DNA of 64,000 nucleotides from Sugiyamaella lignohabitans (GCF_001640025.1 NC_031671.1:496001-560000); one strand, 5' to 3'. Positions 22,294 through 32,579 are shown, numbered from the stretch's first letter. Notes: a model not told the origin generated them from the sequence alone. Numbers and translations: made by a program.

Positions 22294-23583
22294 TTAACGG
22301 CTCAAACCAGGGGCACCAAGGTCACCGCCGAGGTGCTCGACAGCAGGACCGAGACTGTCGACAACGGGAGCGAGAAGACCAACAGTGTTGGACAAGTCAC
22401 CAGTGACGGGAGCGAGACCAGCAACAAGGCCACCAAGACCGGCAGCGGCACCACCACCGGGAACGGAGGGGAGAGAAGGAACAGAGGGCAATTGACGAGC
22501 ACTCAAACCAGAAGAGGCGTCACCAAGGTCAGCACCGAGGTCCTCAAGAGCAGGACCGAGGCTGTCGACAACGGGAGCGAGAAGACCGACAGTGTTCGAC
22601 AAGTCACCAGTAACGGGATCGAGACCAGCAACAAGGCCACCAAGACCAGCAGCGGCACCACCACCGGGAACGGAGGGGAGAGAAGGAACAGAGGGCAATT
22701 GGCGAGCACTCAAACCAGAAGAGGCGTCACCAAGGTCAGCACCGAGGTCCTCAAGAGCGGGACCGAGACTGTCGACAACGGGAGCGAGAAGACCAACAGT
22801 GTTGGACAAGTCACCAGTGACGGGAGCGAGACCAGCAACAAGGCCACCAAGACCGGCAGCGGCACCACCACCGGGAACGGAGGGGAGAGAAGGAACAGAG
22901 GGCAATTGACGAGCACTCAAACCAGAAGAGGCGTCACCAAGGTCAGCACCGAGGTCCTCAAGAGCAGGACCGAGACTGTCGACAACGGGCTCAAGGAGAC
23001 CGACAGTGTTGGACAAGTCACCAGTGACGGGAGCGAGGCCAGCAACAAGGCCACCAAGACCGGCAGCGGCACCACCACCGGGAACGGAGGGAAGAGAGGG
23101 AACGGAGGGGAGAGAAGGAACAGAGGGCAATTGACGACGGCTCAAACCAGGAGCACCAAGGTCACCGCCGAGGTGCTCAAGAGCAGGACCGAGACTGTCG
23201 ACAACGGGCTCGAGAAGACCGACAGTGTTGGACAAGTCACCAGTGACGGGAGCGAGACCAGCAACGAGACCACCAAGACCGGCAGCGGCACCACCACCGG
23301 GAACGGAGGGAACGGAGGGGAGAGAAGGAACAGAGGGCAATTGACGACGGCTCAAACCAGGAGCACCAAGGTCACCACCGAGGTGCTCAAGAGCAGGACC
23401 GAGACTGTCAACAACAGGCTCAAGGAGACCGACAGTGTTGGACAAGTCACCAGTGACGGGATCAAGACCAGCAACGAGACCACCAAGACCAGCGGCAGCA
23501 CCACCGCCGGGGACTTGGGGCATAGGAGCAGCGTTAACAGCTGCAAGAGAAAGGGCAACTAAACTGTAAGAAGTAGAACGCAT
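22294..23583 (-). CDS. Secreted six-repeat protein, possible Kex2-processed precursor
   Basis: This 429-residue protein begins with a signal peptide (MRSTSYSLVALSLAAVNAAP). It then consists of six nearly identical units of about 57-75 residues, ending at residues 80, 150, 225, 294, 363 and 429. Each unit has a PGGGAAAGLGGLVAGL hydrophobic segment, then TGDLSNTVGLL, PVVDSLGPA and an acidic DLG stretch. Units are joined by QLPSVPSLPSVP linkers preceded by SRR (units 1-2) or SAR (units 3-5). The dibasic RR followed by Gln suggests Kex2 cleavage after units 1 and 2; the single Arg in the others makes full processing uncertain. The layout recalls repellent-type precursors (Ustilago Rep1) and fungal kexin-processed peptides, by architecture only. 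There are no cysteines, so it is not a hydrophobin. A paralog lies about 2 kb upstream on the same strand. Confidence 0.85.
   Translation of the reverse strand: MRSTSYSLVALSLAAVNAAPMPQVPGGGAAAGLGGLVAGLDPVTGDLSNTVGLLEPVVDSLGPALEHLGGDLGAPGLSRRQLPSVPSLPSVPSVPGGGAAAGLGGLVAGLAPVTGDLSNTVGLLEPVVDSLGPALEHLGGDLGAPGLSRRQLPSVPSLPSVPSLPSVPGGGAAAGLGGLVAGLAPVTGDLSNTVGLLEPVVDSLGPALEDLGADLGDASSGLSARQLPSVPSLPSVPGGGAAAGLGGLVAGLAPVTGDLSNTVGLLAPVVDSLGPALEDLGADLGDASSGLSARQLPSVPSLPSVPGGGAAAGLGGLVAGLDPVTGDLSNTVGLLAPVVDSLGPALEDLGADLGDASSGLSARQLPSVPSLPSVPGGGAAAGLGGLVAGLAPVTGDLSNTVGLLAPVVDSLGPAVEHLGGDLGAPGLSR
22333..23490 (-). repeat. Tandem coding repeats of the secreted precursor
   Basis: About six tandem units of 200-225 bp within the coding region. 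Neighbouring units are almost identical at the nucleotide level. The phase is such that the antisense strand is also open for more than 400 codons. Confidence 0.85.
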
Positions 23584-23651
23584 GTTTACTGTTGATGTGA
23601 AAGAATGTTTTGCGACAGAAAAATATATGAATTCCTGGGAGAACAGGAGGC

Positions 23652-23659
23652 TTTATATA
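23652..23659 (-). promoter_or_regulatory. TATA box of the six-repeat secreted protein gene
   Basis: TATATAAA on the minus strand about 70 bp upstream of the ATG at 23583, a strong consensus TATA box suggesting a highly expressed or regulated gene. Confidence 0.6.
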
Positions 23660-25337
23660 GTTTCCAGTTTGGAATTATTATTGTTTGGTGAAGACATTTG
23701 TTGACAATAATTTACTACTCCATGTCTAAAAAGCAATGTTTTTGGTCGCTTGCTTTTTCTTAAATCGAGGAGGTTTCGTTGATTATAGCCCAATTCGATC
23801 TAAAATCCGCTGTCATCCGGAAAAACGGGTCTTGTTGTTGTTAGATTCTGAGATCCTGTGAATTAATCGGATAAATGATAAACCTCTAGATTAACATTGA
23901 GAGATTAACCTTGAGATTAACATTTGGTCCTGATTATCTCATGGCAATCTATTAGCTGGGGTAAAGTTGGACAAGTTTTTGATTGCAAGAAGTATCCCAA
24001 ATATTCAAAACGATACCTTGCTTCAAATGTCCTTCTATAGAAAGGGGAATTATTTCCTTTTCATAAACCTAAGGCCTTGAGATTTATTATTTCAGACTGT
24101 TGCAGCCTCTTGGTTAGTCCCAACGCATGACGCACGTGTATGCAGCTGTATGTATATGCATGCGATCGAAATGCTTCATCTTGCTTTTGACATTAGCGCC
24201 CCTTGCAGGACAGCGGGACCAATGGTTAGCAGCACGTCACTACGCAAAGTCATGTCTTCATCTATAGTATACAGGCGAAACTAATACTAGGGTATCTGGT
24301 TTTTTTTAGTAGCAACAAGAGAAAACAAAGCTACCAGTGTTGCGCAAACTTTAGACTCTGTTTATCATCTATCGACTGATCTAGATTCATTTCCAATTGT
24401 AGCGATGATATACAATTCGACGCTGGGAAAGAAAACTCATCTCTGTAGTTCTGCATTCTCACCATTGTGAGTGGGGGCCCTTGCTCACGGACCAAATACA
24501 GACGGCACTGCTGACCCTGAATATATTTTTTTGACATACATGCTGCTAATCGTCCATGCACGTATATCGGAACCGGAAGATATCCCCGGGAACAAGCCCC
24601 ATGCTGTCCGTGAACTCAGAGAACACCTCAATTTGGTTTTGTCTGGTAGCTGTGAATATACTCGACTCACATTATTACAGGATATTCGAGACAGGTGTTA
24701 AGTGACTACACTTGTTCTGTCTAACGCTTCCTATCAAATCGTAAACAAACGTAGGATGTTTGTACAATCGGTGAAGTGTCCAGAGTTTGTTTGTTTGTTT
24801 GTTTTGAAAGCAGTGTCGGGGAAAAGTGAATTAGCTTCAAGTTACTAATGCATAAGCTAACTGGTACCATTCTTTGAGTGGGTTTAGGAGGAGATTTCCG
24901 CGGGATATCATCGGATTTGGAAACAACCCCCAACTCAATAAACAAACATAGGGTCTATGGCTGCAACGAAGGTGTGCTAAAAGCAAATAAACTAGATACA
25001 AATCCGTGGATATCACTATTATACCTTCATGGTAGTAAGATTATAGCCAGTTGTGTCGATGTCGATATATATTAACAACAGTGCCTGCATGAACTTGCTG
25101 CAGGTCATCCGGGACTAGCTAATCGGGTATTTGGAAATTGCCTTAAACGGCGATCCTGTCATGATTCTGTCACTTGTTAAACAACAAATGTCAAAAACAA
25201 ACCCAATTATTTGTGACAGGGTCTACTAATTTTATTACCCTATGCTTACGAATAGTTTAGTGTTGTTTACATTATGGGCAACGGAAATCGATCCACTATT
25301 GTGAGACAGAAGTATATGTTTTCCTGAGCTATCACAT
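23660..25337. other. Intergenic region between the two secreted-protein genes
   Basis: About 1.7 kb of A/T-rich sequence with no GC-rich element and no convincing ORF. It probably holds the upstream regulatory region of the six-repeat gene. Confidence 0.4.
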
Positions 25338-25439
25338 AGCTCTAGTCAGTTCAGTTGCCCATCACTCTCATCCATAGCAACCCAGAGAAGCTCTACTCAG
25401 TTCAGTTGCCCATCACTCTCGTCCATAGCAACCCAGAGA
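25338..25439. repeat. 51-bp tandem duplication
   Basis: Units 25338-25388 and 25389-25439 both begin AGCTCTA and end ACCCAGAGA. They are 51 bp each with two differences. The sequence is noncoding and unrelated to the GC-rich element. Confidence 0.9.
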
Positions 25440-25619
25440 GAACCAGAAAATAAAAAACCATATGCGACACTAGAATATAGCAGATCCAGGAAGTGCATAT
25501 CATATTCTAAAAGCACCTGTTGAGATACATGATGCATTGACAAACTAGTTGATATTAATTTCATTAAAATTATTCCATTAAACAAATATTAGTACATCAC
25601 ATTAAAAAAGATAACACAT

Positions 25620-26333
25620 TTAGAGGTTAAGAGAGTCAATGGTGCTGTCAAGACCATCGACAAGGTTGTCAACCTCACTGTTAGGGGAAGGAGTAGGGGG
25701 GTGGGGGTGAGAGTGGTCACCGTGGTGGTTACCGTGGTGTTCACCGTGGTGGAAATCACGCTTCTCAATACCGAAAATACCCTTTTGAGTCTCAGCAGAA
25801 GGGTCGAGAACAGCAACAAGAGGCTCGACAATACTGGCAACAGCGTCAAGGACCTCGTTACCAGCACCGTCAAGAGCAGCAGCACCGCCAGTAGGAAGTT
25901 GACGGCGGACCTTCAAGCCAGCATTGGCCAAAGCAGCCTCAGCTTGAGCAGCGGCAGCGGGATCAAGAGTGGCAATGATGGGCTCAAGGAGACCGACAAC
26001 GGTATCAAGAAGACCACCGACGAGACCCTCAACACCGCTGGCACCAGGAAGAGAAGGAAGGCCAGAAACACCAGGAAGGGAAGGAAGGCCAGAAACACCG
26101 GGAAGGGAAGGAAGGCCAGAAACACCGGGAACGGAAGGAAGGCCAGAGACACCGGGAACGGAAGGAAGGCCAGAAACACCGGGAACAGAGGGAAGGCCAG
26201 AGGCACCGGGGAGAGAAGGAAGACCTGGAAGAGAGGGGAGACCAGGGACAGAGGGAAGCTCTTGAGGAGCAGGGGCGGCAAGAACGACCGAGAGAGTAAG
26301 GGCAGTAGCCAAGCTGTAGGTAGTAGAACGCAT
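25620..26333 (-). CDS. Secreted SPG-repeat protein with His-rich tail, paralog-like
   Basis: This 237-residue protein starts with MRSTTYSLATALTLSVVLAA, almost the same signal peptide as the six-repeat neighbour. Residues 26-100 are a collagen-like run of the 9-residue unit GLPSVPGVS or GLPSLPGVS. A hydrophobic segment (VEGLVGGLLDTVVGLLEPI) resembles the neighbour's repeat core. Dibasic sites KVRR at 141-144 (followed by QLP as in the neighbour) and EKR at 190-192 are candidate Kex2 cleavage points. A histidine-rich stretch at 195-211 (HHGEHHGNHHGDHSHPH) could bind metal. No cysteines and no GPI-type hydrophobic C-terminus are present, so a secreted or cell-wall-associated peptide is likely. 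The function is unknown; common ancestry with the neighbour is inferred from signal peptide and QLP linker similarity. Confidence 0.8.
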   Translation of the reverse strand: MRSTTYSLATALTLSVVLAAPAPQELPSVPGLPSLPGLPSLPGASGLPSVPGVSGLPSVPGVSGLPSVPGVSGLPSLPGVSGLPSLPGVSGLPSLPGASGVEGLVGGLLDTVVGLLEPIIATLDPAAAAQAEAALANAGLKVRRQLPTGGAAALDGAGNEVLDAVASIVEPLVAVLDPSAETQKGIFGIEKRDFHHGEHHGNHHGDHSHPHPPTPSPNSEVDNLVDGLDSTIDSLNL

Positions 26334-27924
26334 TTTATGGTATATTATTGATTCTTGTTTTGGTTAATGTATTGTAAAACTGATGTAAGAAATCGTTGGC
26401 TTAAATAGATTTCTGGGCATTTAGAGAAGCATATGAAAGCTTCCAAACAGATTACCTAATTAAAAAATCAACATAGTTTGTTATTGTAAACAATGCAGAA
26501 CAAGTCAATCGAGCTTCTAGTTCGTCTTTGGATTACCAACAAAAAGCAAATTAACCACCTAAGTTACAAGACGTTTACCCCGGATGGTATAGATCACCAA
26601 ATGTCTTCGAAGGTCGAGACACCAAGTCATTGTCCATCATGATATTAGCGCGGAAAACCCATCAGATCGAGCTAGTGTAAAGTAGGTACAAGAATGGCTT
26701 GCTATGCAGGGGCCAAATCGAGATATAGGACACTACCATATTGGTCAGGTTGAAATTGTCTAAACAGCTTCCCAATCATAACATGCTCCTCAATCAGACT
26801 TTAGTAAGATTCTATTCCAACGATAAGTTTTGTTAGTTCGGGCTTTGAACACCAAAAAACGCGTGAAATCATCTCGAAAGCACAGCGGACCACTTCAGCG
26901 CGTTCCATCCCATGACGACCTGCATCCTCAGCTATTGATCGCCAGCAGTCTAAAATGTGGTTCCTGGAATCAACATTTCAAGTAGGGGGGAAAAAATAAA
27001 ATACACGCTGCAAGCGCACGGACCTGAGCTTGGGCGTTTAAGGGGCCAATTATGCGGATCATTATGCATGATGCAGGACGAGATATATAATATTCGTTGT
27101 ACGGGATGGAATGCAATACTAGCATTAGTTCAACAATCTGCGCATAGACCCAACAAAGCTTATCCTTGTTGGCAGGGGTGCGCCATGCAAGTGTCTAAAT
27201 TTGTATTTAATTTATTAACCTTATACAAGCTTAAATTGATTAAAGTTGACGGAGCTAAAACACATTTCAGGAATGCACTATGAACATGTCTATTAAGACG
27301 ATAACAAGATATATTCTTGGTTCCTTGTTTTATGATCAAACAAACAGATATTATTTAACAAGATTGATGGCTGGATCAATAAGGCATTCTTCCGGAAATC
27401 CAGCTCGATTATCCATCCATCAAGATCCCGATCGCCGATCTCCAGTCACTCTACATCCAGGATCCCCACATGCTGCATACGAATCAACAGGGTTTCCCCA
27501 TTTGGTGCAGGTACAAGATCAGCTAGCGAGTCGAGGGAACGTGCGACGACCTGAATATGCGTGATCGAGGAGATGCGGATAATTACGGCGAAACAGCGAA
27601 AATTATTCTGTGCACTTATGGCACTTCTAACACTGCTTGTGAAAGGAAAAGATAATCAAATATCGGAGAGCGATTTCATCATATGGCATCAACACAGCGG
27701 GAATGACCTGCGTCTTTGACATGTCCTTGTACATTTCCACACGCCGCCCTTGTCTCGTTTAGCATTCTAATTAAGTTGACACATGTAGCGATCCTTCTGT
27801 TACGCTGTCATCAGCATTGGCTGTCATGACCCCCCAACGGGAAAACAATGAATTGCAACCTTTCTTGCGAGGCCCGCCGCCGCCTCACCGGCCGACCCTG
27901 GGGGATTTTCGCGAGTCGGGGTGT
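26334..27924. other. Intergenic region, no recognised gene
   Basis: The left part is the promoter of the SPG-repeat gene (a TATTTAAG string on the minus strand near 26399-26406). The rest is A/T-rich with only short unconvincing ORFs. Confidence 0.4.
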
Positions 27925-28064
27925 GCCTCCGGCGGCTGGGGCTCCGCCCCAGACCCTGGTTGCTCCTCTCGCTGCGCTCGAGTCGTTGCGTCGGGGGTCC
28001 CCCGTCATCTCCTGCGAAGCAGGAGCAACCAGGGTCTGGGGCGGAGCCCCAGCCGCCGGAGGCA
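27925..28064. repeat. GC-rich inverted-repeat element, full copy (C/A)
   Basis: Tip C left and tip A right, with standard arms. Confidence 0.9.
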
Positions 28065-28361
28065 GACCACCGACCAAACTTCGAGATCCGCCGCCTCAAC
28101 AATGGCTGCCCTGTTGATCCTGGTAGCTAGTCACTTTTGTCAGATAAAGAAAAAGAACGTTTCCGGGCCAGCGGTGAGCAATGTTGTTCGCCAAGAGCAC
28201 TATTCCAGGGAATCTTCGAGCCCAACTGGCATTAGCTGTATATGATCTAAACTTACGGCGCAAACAACTGTCGACAAATCTGGTGCTAGACTCAACTGAT
28301 CTAGTCCCCGAAAAAGCTTATATCGAACAAGGCGCCATGTGGAACCACCTCCGGTCCACTC

Positions 28362-28385
28362 TTTTTTTTTTTTTTTTTTTTTTTT
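28362..28385. repeat. Poly(T) tract of 24
   Basis: An uninterrupted run of 24 T on the + strand. It could be a poly(A) remnant on the minus strand, a Pol III terminator-like run or simple slippage. The sequence upstream has no recognisable Pol III gene. Confidence 0.9.
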
Positions 28386-28559
28386 CACATCCTAACCCGC
28401 CAAGTGCGATCCCGATACCTCTTCCCCAAACAATAACAAACAGCCCTCCGCCGATCACCGCATCGCACCTGCGTCTCCACGATCCCACCGTGGGGGTATC
28501 GGAAGCACTGACCCGACGGAGCTCCTCGTCCGCACGTGACCTGACCAGGGTCGGGGTGT

Positions 28560-28706
28560 GCCTCCGGCGGCTGGGGCTGCGCCCCAGACCCCGCGGCTCC
28601 TCTCGCTCCGCTCGAGTCGTTACGTCGGGAGTCCCTGGCAACAGTGAACACTCCTGCGAAGCAGGAGCAACCAGGGTCTGGGGCGGAGCCCCAGCCACCG
28701 GAGGCA
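28560..28706. repeat. GC-rich inverted-repeat element, full copy (C/A)
   Basis: Tip C left and tip A right; the right terminal box has one change (CAGCCACCGGAGG). Confidence 0.88.
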
Positions 28707-28841
28707 CACCCCCTAACAGAGAAATTCTGATGAAGTTATATGCACCAGAAACAGCAGACATACACAGTCCAGTACCAACCCCAAACAAAACCCTACTTAC
28801 AAACACTGTAGCCGACCACCCTGGTCTCGAATGTCCCAGAA

Positions 28842-28895
28842 GCTCGCGAAGCGAGCACTACGGGGTCTGGGGCAGCGCCCCAGCCGCCGGAGGCA
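28842..28895. repeat. GC-rich element, half copy (right arm, tip B)
   Basis: A single right arm whose tip is GCTCGC-GAA-GCGAGC. Confidence 0.88.
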
Positions 28896-29203
28896 CACCC
28901 CGACACCCCCCGGAGTGGTCACGTGTGTATCGGCAGGGGTCAGGGTAGGGCACTTGTATTGAGCATTGCGTTGCAGCAGGTTCTGCAGGTGGTTATTAGG
29001 TTTGAGAGCGGCGGCGGCTTTTGATCTGAGTCTCTCCACTTGGTTAGTTGCAGACGACAGTGGCGTTGGGTGGCAAACCGACAACTCAATTGGCTTTTGG
29101 ATTTGATATTGGAAAGGTATCCGACCCGGACCGAGGGTCGACGTTTGAGTGCATAAATACTTGAGAAATTGGATCAGTTGGATCGGGTGATACTCTGTTG
29201 GAA

Positions 29204-30226
29204 ATGACGAAAGACGACGACAACAGACCAGGCGTGAACTCTGAGAAAGACGACACTGCTAAAGCTTGGTCAGAATTATCAGGAACTTTAGACGAAGTGT
29301 GGGACTTGACAGATCGCACTTTTGGCAGACTCACGAATTTGGCGTCTGTTTACGGAGATAAAGTACAAGGAGCTCTGGACGACAATTGGCGAAACTGGCT
29401 TGACGCAGATATGATTTGGAGATCTTCTTGGAAAAACGACGGTTCCGAAGGTGGTAACGGTTCGGACGACGGTGAGAATAACGAATCCTGGCATAGGAGG
29501 TTTCACCGTGTTCGCGATTGTCGAAAGGACTCGAAGATGTGGGGATACCCCGTGCCTTCACAACGTCAATACGATAAATGTATTGAGAATAATGGCACGT
29601 CTGTATGGTCGCGAGATGGCGTTTGGAGATGTCTGTTCCCCGAATCCAATGCTAATCCGATGGCAATTGCTAATGCTAAAGACGTAGCAGCATCTGCATC
29701 TGCTTCTTCAGGCAGTTCGTTAGAGAACCACCAGTGGTTCACTGATTACAGTGTTTATCTCGATTGGCGACGGGCTATGCGCAAAGCAGAGGCTGCTAAA
29801 CGTGAATCTGAATGGAACAGAATTAAAGAAAGAAAAGAAAAACTCTTCTCGTTCCCATCCGACTCGGATATCGAGTCTTCAGCCCGGTCTACCAGCATCA
29901 GTAGCGGCAACAGCAGTGGAAACAATGGGTCGACTGCAGTGAGCGCAACCTCGTCAGCTGCTAAACAGATAACCGAGTCCGAGGCTGAAGACCAGGGCAA
30001 GAATGTGATATCGAAGTCGATTGTGGTGGAATCGGTGTGGCGCGACGGCAAGCTCCAGACGAGACAGGTCGTGAAAAAGTGGTACGACGACAACACCGTC
30101 AGCGTCAAAGAGACCACTAACAGCAATGCCAACTCCAATTCCAACCCCGCCCTCACTTCTGGCACCTCGGAAGACGGTCTCAACCACCATTCAAACGACT
30201 CCAAAGGCGGCTGGTTCTGGAAGTAA
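29204..30226 (+). CDS. MPM1: Mpm1-like mitochondrial membrane protein
   Basis: This is a 340-residue acidic and serine-rich protein. Its N-terminal part contains aromatic, charged motifs (WSELSGTLDEVWDLTDRTF; WGYPVPSQRQYDKCIENNG). The middle has an amphipathic charged helix (WRRAMRKAEAAKRESEWNRIKERKEKL). The C-terminal part carries SKSIVVESVWRDGKLQTR and VVKKWYDDNTVSVKETT, and it ends in GGWFWK. The C-terminal pattern fits what I recall of Mpm1, an abundant yeast mitochondrial membrane protein of undefined role. No clear presequence or transmembrane helix is seen, so the assignment is tentative. ATG at 29204 is the first in-frame methionine. The GC-rich element at 30348 begins about 120 bp after its stop. 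Confidence 0.6.
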   Translation: MTKDDDNRPGVNSEKDDTAKAWSELSGTLDEVWDLTDRTFGRLTNLASVYGDKVQGALDDNWRNWLDADMIWRSSWKNDGSEGGNGSDDGENNESWHRRFHRVRDCRKDSKMWGYPVPSQRQYDKCIENNGTSVWSRDGVWRCLFPESNANPMAIANAKDVAASASASSGSSLENHQWFTDYSVYLDWRRAMRKAEAAKRESEWNRIKERKEKLFSFPSDSDIESSARSTSISSGNSSGNNGSTAVSATSSAAKQITESEAEDQGKNVISKSIVVESVWRDGKLQTRQVVKKWYDDNTVSVKETTNSNANSNSNPALTSGTSEDGLNHHSNDSKGGWFWK

Positions 30227-31613
30227 CTTCTCCACCTACCTTCCACCTGACCACAGCTCCTCTTCTTACTGACTTTAATCAACGGCCTTTTATTTATGTG
30301 TATACGAACTATCTCAACTCTTTTTTATACTTTTTCAACGGGCATTTGCCTCCGGCGGCTGGGGCTCCGCCCCAGACCCCGCTGCTCCTCTCGCTACGCT
30401 CGAGTCGGGCCGTGTGGAGACCCCCTAAAACTCCTGCGAAGCAGGAGCAACCAGGGTCTGGGGCGGAGCCCCAGCCGCCGGAGGCAAAGTCAACCCCGTT
30501 CCAATCAAACTCCCCTGACTCTTCCGTTATGGTCGTGAACCCAAGCAGATGATCGGCCATTAGATGGTTCTGGATAGCGGTGGAGGTGCAGGTGCGGCGG
30601 TTTGCTGGGTGCCAGTGCCGGTTTGCCGGGTACACACCGCCAATATGATGACATCATTATAGCGATGATGTCCAGCAGCAGCGTTGAACAGCCAGCCAAC
30701 CCCACAGCTCTACTATAATTGCAAGATACACACACACGACCGTTCTAGCTCCAAGTGTCTGGAAATCTGTATCCGAACAACCGTTTTGATTGACATTCGA
30801 AGATAATCTAGCGCTACCAAAACTTGACCTCTGTATCCTGATATTTTAACGTTTATTGATTATATTAGCACAACCTTCATTACAGCAGTAGCTTATTATT
30901 CATATTCGACGGTGTAAGCTATAGGTTGTTATTGCCGTGAATAGTCTAGTGTTATTGAGAATCTGTAACGAGTTGAGTGATATTTTGATATTGAACTGAT
31001 CACTGATATTGGTACTGATATTGTTATTGATACTGATAACAGATACTGATAACAGATACTGAGACTGTTATTGACACTGGTTACTGATCCTGATATTGAT
31101 TCTGATATTGATACTCACACTAGTGCTGACGCTCATACTGTATTGCTACTGATATTAGTCACTTTCAAGACAATTGTTGCTTCTCAAATACGAATACAAC
31201 CAGTCTGTCAAAGCCATACAAACGTATACAATCAAGGAGAATCATCTGGATCATTGGCTTGAGAATCTAATTCACAGACTGAGATCATTAGAATTGCAAT
31301 AAAACAGAAGCTATACAGAGGCTATACAGAGTTCATCTCCCACGAGTACAAAAGTACAAAAGTACAAACTAAGTCTTAATACATAAGCTGGTTCGTTTTT
31401 GGTTCGTTTTTGGTTTGTTTTTGGTTTTGAGTTTTGGATTGGATTTGAACTTCCCATCATCGACGTTAGTTTCACAATCACAGCTTATATCCACGGTATT
31501 TCGCTCTCAAACTACTAATTAGTACTAGAACAGAGTCTGGTGTGAATCTCTATTTCAAGTTCGAGTCAATCAATTCAATCACTCGAGTATTAACACCAAA
31601 CTAACTACTAACC
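30227..31613. other. Intergenic region between MPM1-like gene and GLC8
   Basis: About 1.4 kb with one GC-rich element. It has a stretch of degenerate TACTGATATTGA-type short repeats at about 30975-31135, and repeated TTTTTGGTTTG strings near 31400. No ORF, tRNA or known RNA is recognised. Confidence 0.45.
30348..30486. repeat. GC-rich inverted-repeat element, full copy (C/A)
   Basis: Tip C left and tip A right, a standard 139-bp copy. Confidence 0.9.
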
Positions 31614-32468
31614 ATGTCGTCTCCTTCTCCAACAGGATCACCACGGTCTCCACATTTTACAACAGAACGCAGAAGGTCATCTGCTTCTAGTAATGTGAAA
31701 CCTAAAAGTATTCTCAGAAACGCACCTCCACCTGGAGTATACAACTCGAATCCAGGTTCACCATCAGTTGACTCGCCAGCTGCTTTCGATAGACAAGCGG
31801 TACTAGAAAACACCCGTGCCAACGCCAAACTGAACAATATTGGAGCTGAGATCAAACGTAGAAACACTCTGGAGTCAGGCGACCAGCTGACTGGAGATTT
31901 GGACAGTTTGCATAATAACGATCATAACAACAACAGTAGCAACAGCACCACCAGTAGTAATAGCAGTACAGCAGGTGTCGACCAAGACAGTGAACGAGCC
32001 AAACAAGAGCATCTCAAATGGGACGAGGCCAACCTGTACCTGACAGAACAAGAAAAGGCTGCTACTATGAAGATTACCGAGCCCAAGACCCCGTACCAAG
32101 GAGCAGTTGGCGACTCGGAATACTATCTTCCCGACGAAGAAGACGATGTTGTCAAGACACGCGACAACCGCATTCTGTCTGTAGACGAGCTTGACGGGTT
32201 CAGTCTCGGCGAATCTGTGGCTCCACCAGCACAAGTCGCTACCCAGAACGATCGCATTCTGTACCGAGAAAACGACAGCAACGATGCCGAAGACGAAGAT
32301 GACGAAGATGAAGATGACGAAGACGAAGAAGAAGAGGAAGAAGAGCTGACGCCTGAAGAGCGTCACAGACGGTTCGAAGAGCTCCGAAAATCACACTACC
32401 ACATGAAAGCAGCAGCTCTACACACCTCTGTTCCCGCAGAAGACGACGATGAGGACGACGAAAACTAG
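31614..32468 (+). CDS. GLC8: Protein phosphatase inhibitor-2 family regulator
   Basis: This 284-residue, largely disordered protein belongs to the inhibitor-2 (Glc8) family that regulates protein phosphatase 1 (Glc7). The sequence shows the KSILRN motif at about residues 30-35, equivalent to the family's KGILK element. It also has the central LKWDEANLYLTEQEKAATMK followed by ITEPKTPY, in which the Thr-Pro is the conserved kinase site. The RFEELRKSHYHMK stretch near the C-terminus matches the RxxHYxE-type helix that enters the PP1 active site. A run of Asn/Ser (residues about 102-122) and an acidic Asp/Glu tract lie between. It is longer than yeast Glc8 (229 residues) mainly because of these low-complexity inserts. 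No intron is seen. Confidence 0.88.
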   Translation: MSSPSPTGSPRSPHFTTERRRSSASSNVKPKSILRNAPPPGVYNSNPGSPSVDSPAAFDRQAVLENTRANAKLNNIGAEIKRRNTLESGDQLTGDLDSLHNNDHNNNSSNSTTSSNSSTAGVDQDSERAKQEHLKWDEANLYLTEQEKAATMKITEPKTPYQGAVGDSEYYLPDEEDDVVKTRDNRILSVDELDGFSLGESVAPPAQVATQNDRILYRENDSNDAEDEDDEDEDDEDEEEEEEELTPEERHRRFEELRKSHYHMKAAALHTSVPAEDDDEDDEN

Positions 32469-32505
32469 CAATTTAAACATTAATGTAGCTACTCGTGACC
32501 TGTGT

Positions 32506-32559
32506 GCCTCCGGCGGCTGGGGCTCTGCCCCAGACCCCGTAGCTCCTGCTTCGCAGGAG
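32506..32559. repeat. GC-rich element, half copy (left arm, tip A)
   Basis: A single left arm directly adjacent to the next full copy, 20 bp away. Confidence 0.88.
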
Positions 32560-32579
32560 AGACCGTCGAGTCCTAGTCT

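Noticed and set aside
24471..24701. A 76-codon ORF between the secreted protein genes
   Set aside because: Its composition is not distinctive, there is no start context or promoter, and antisense ORFs of similar length overlap it.
28092..28130. A GTTGATCCTG string resembling the 5' end of small-subunit rRNA
   Set aside because: Similarity is about ten bases; the sequences that should follow in 18S rRNA are absent.
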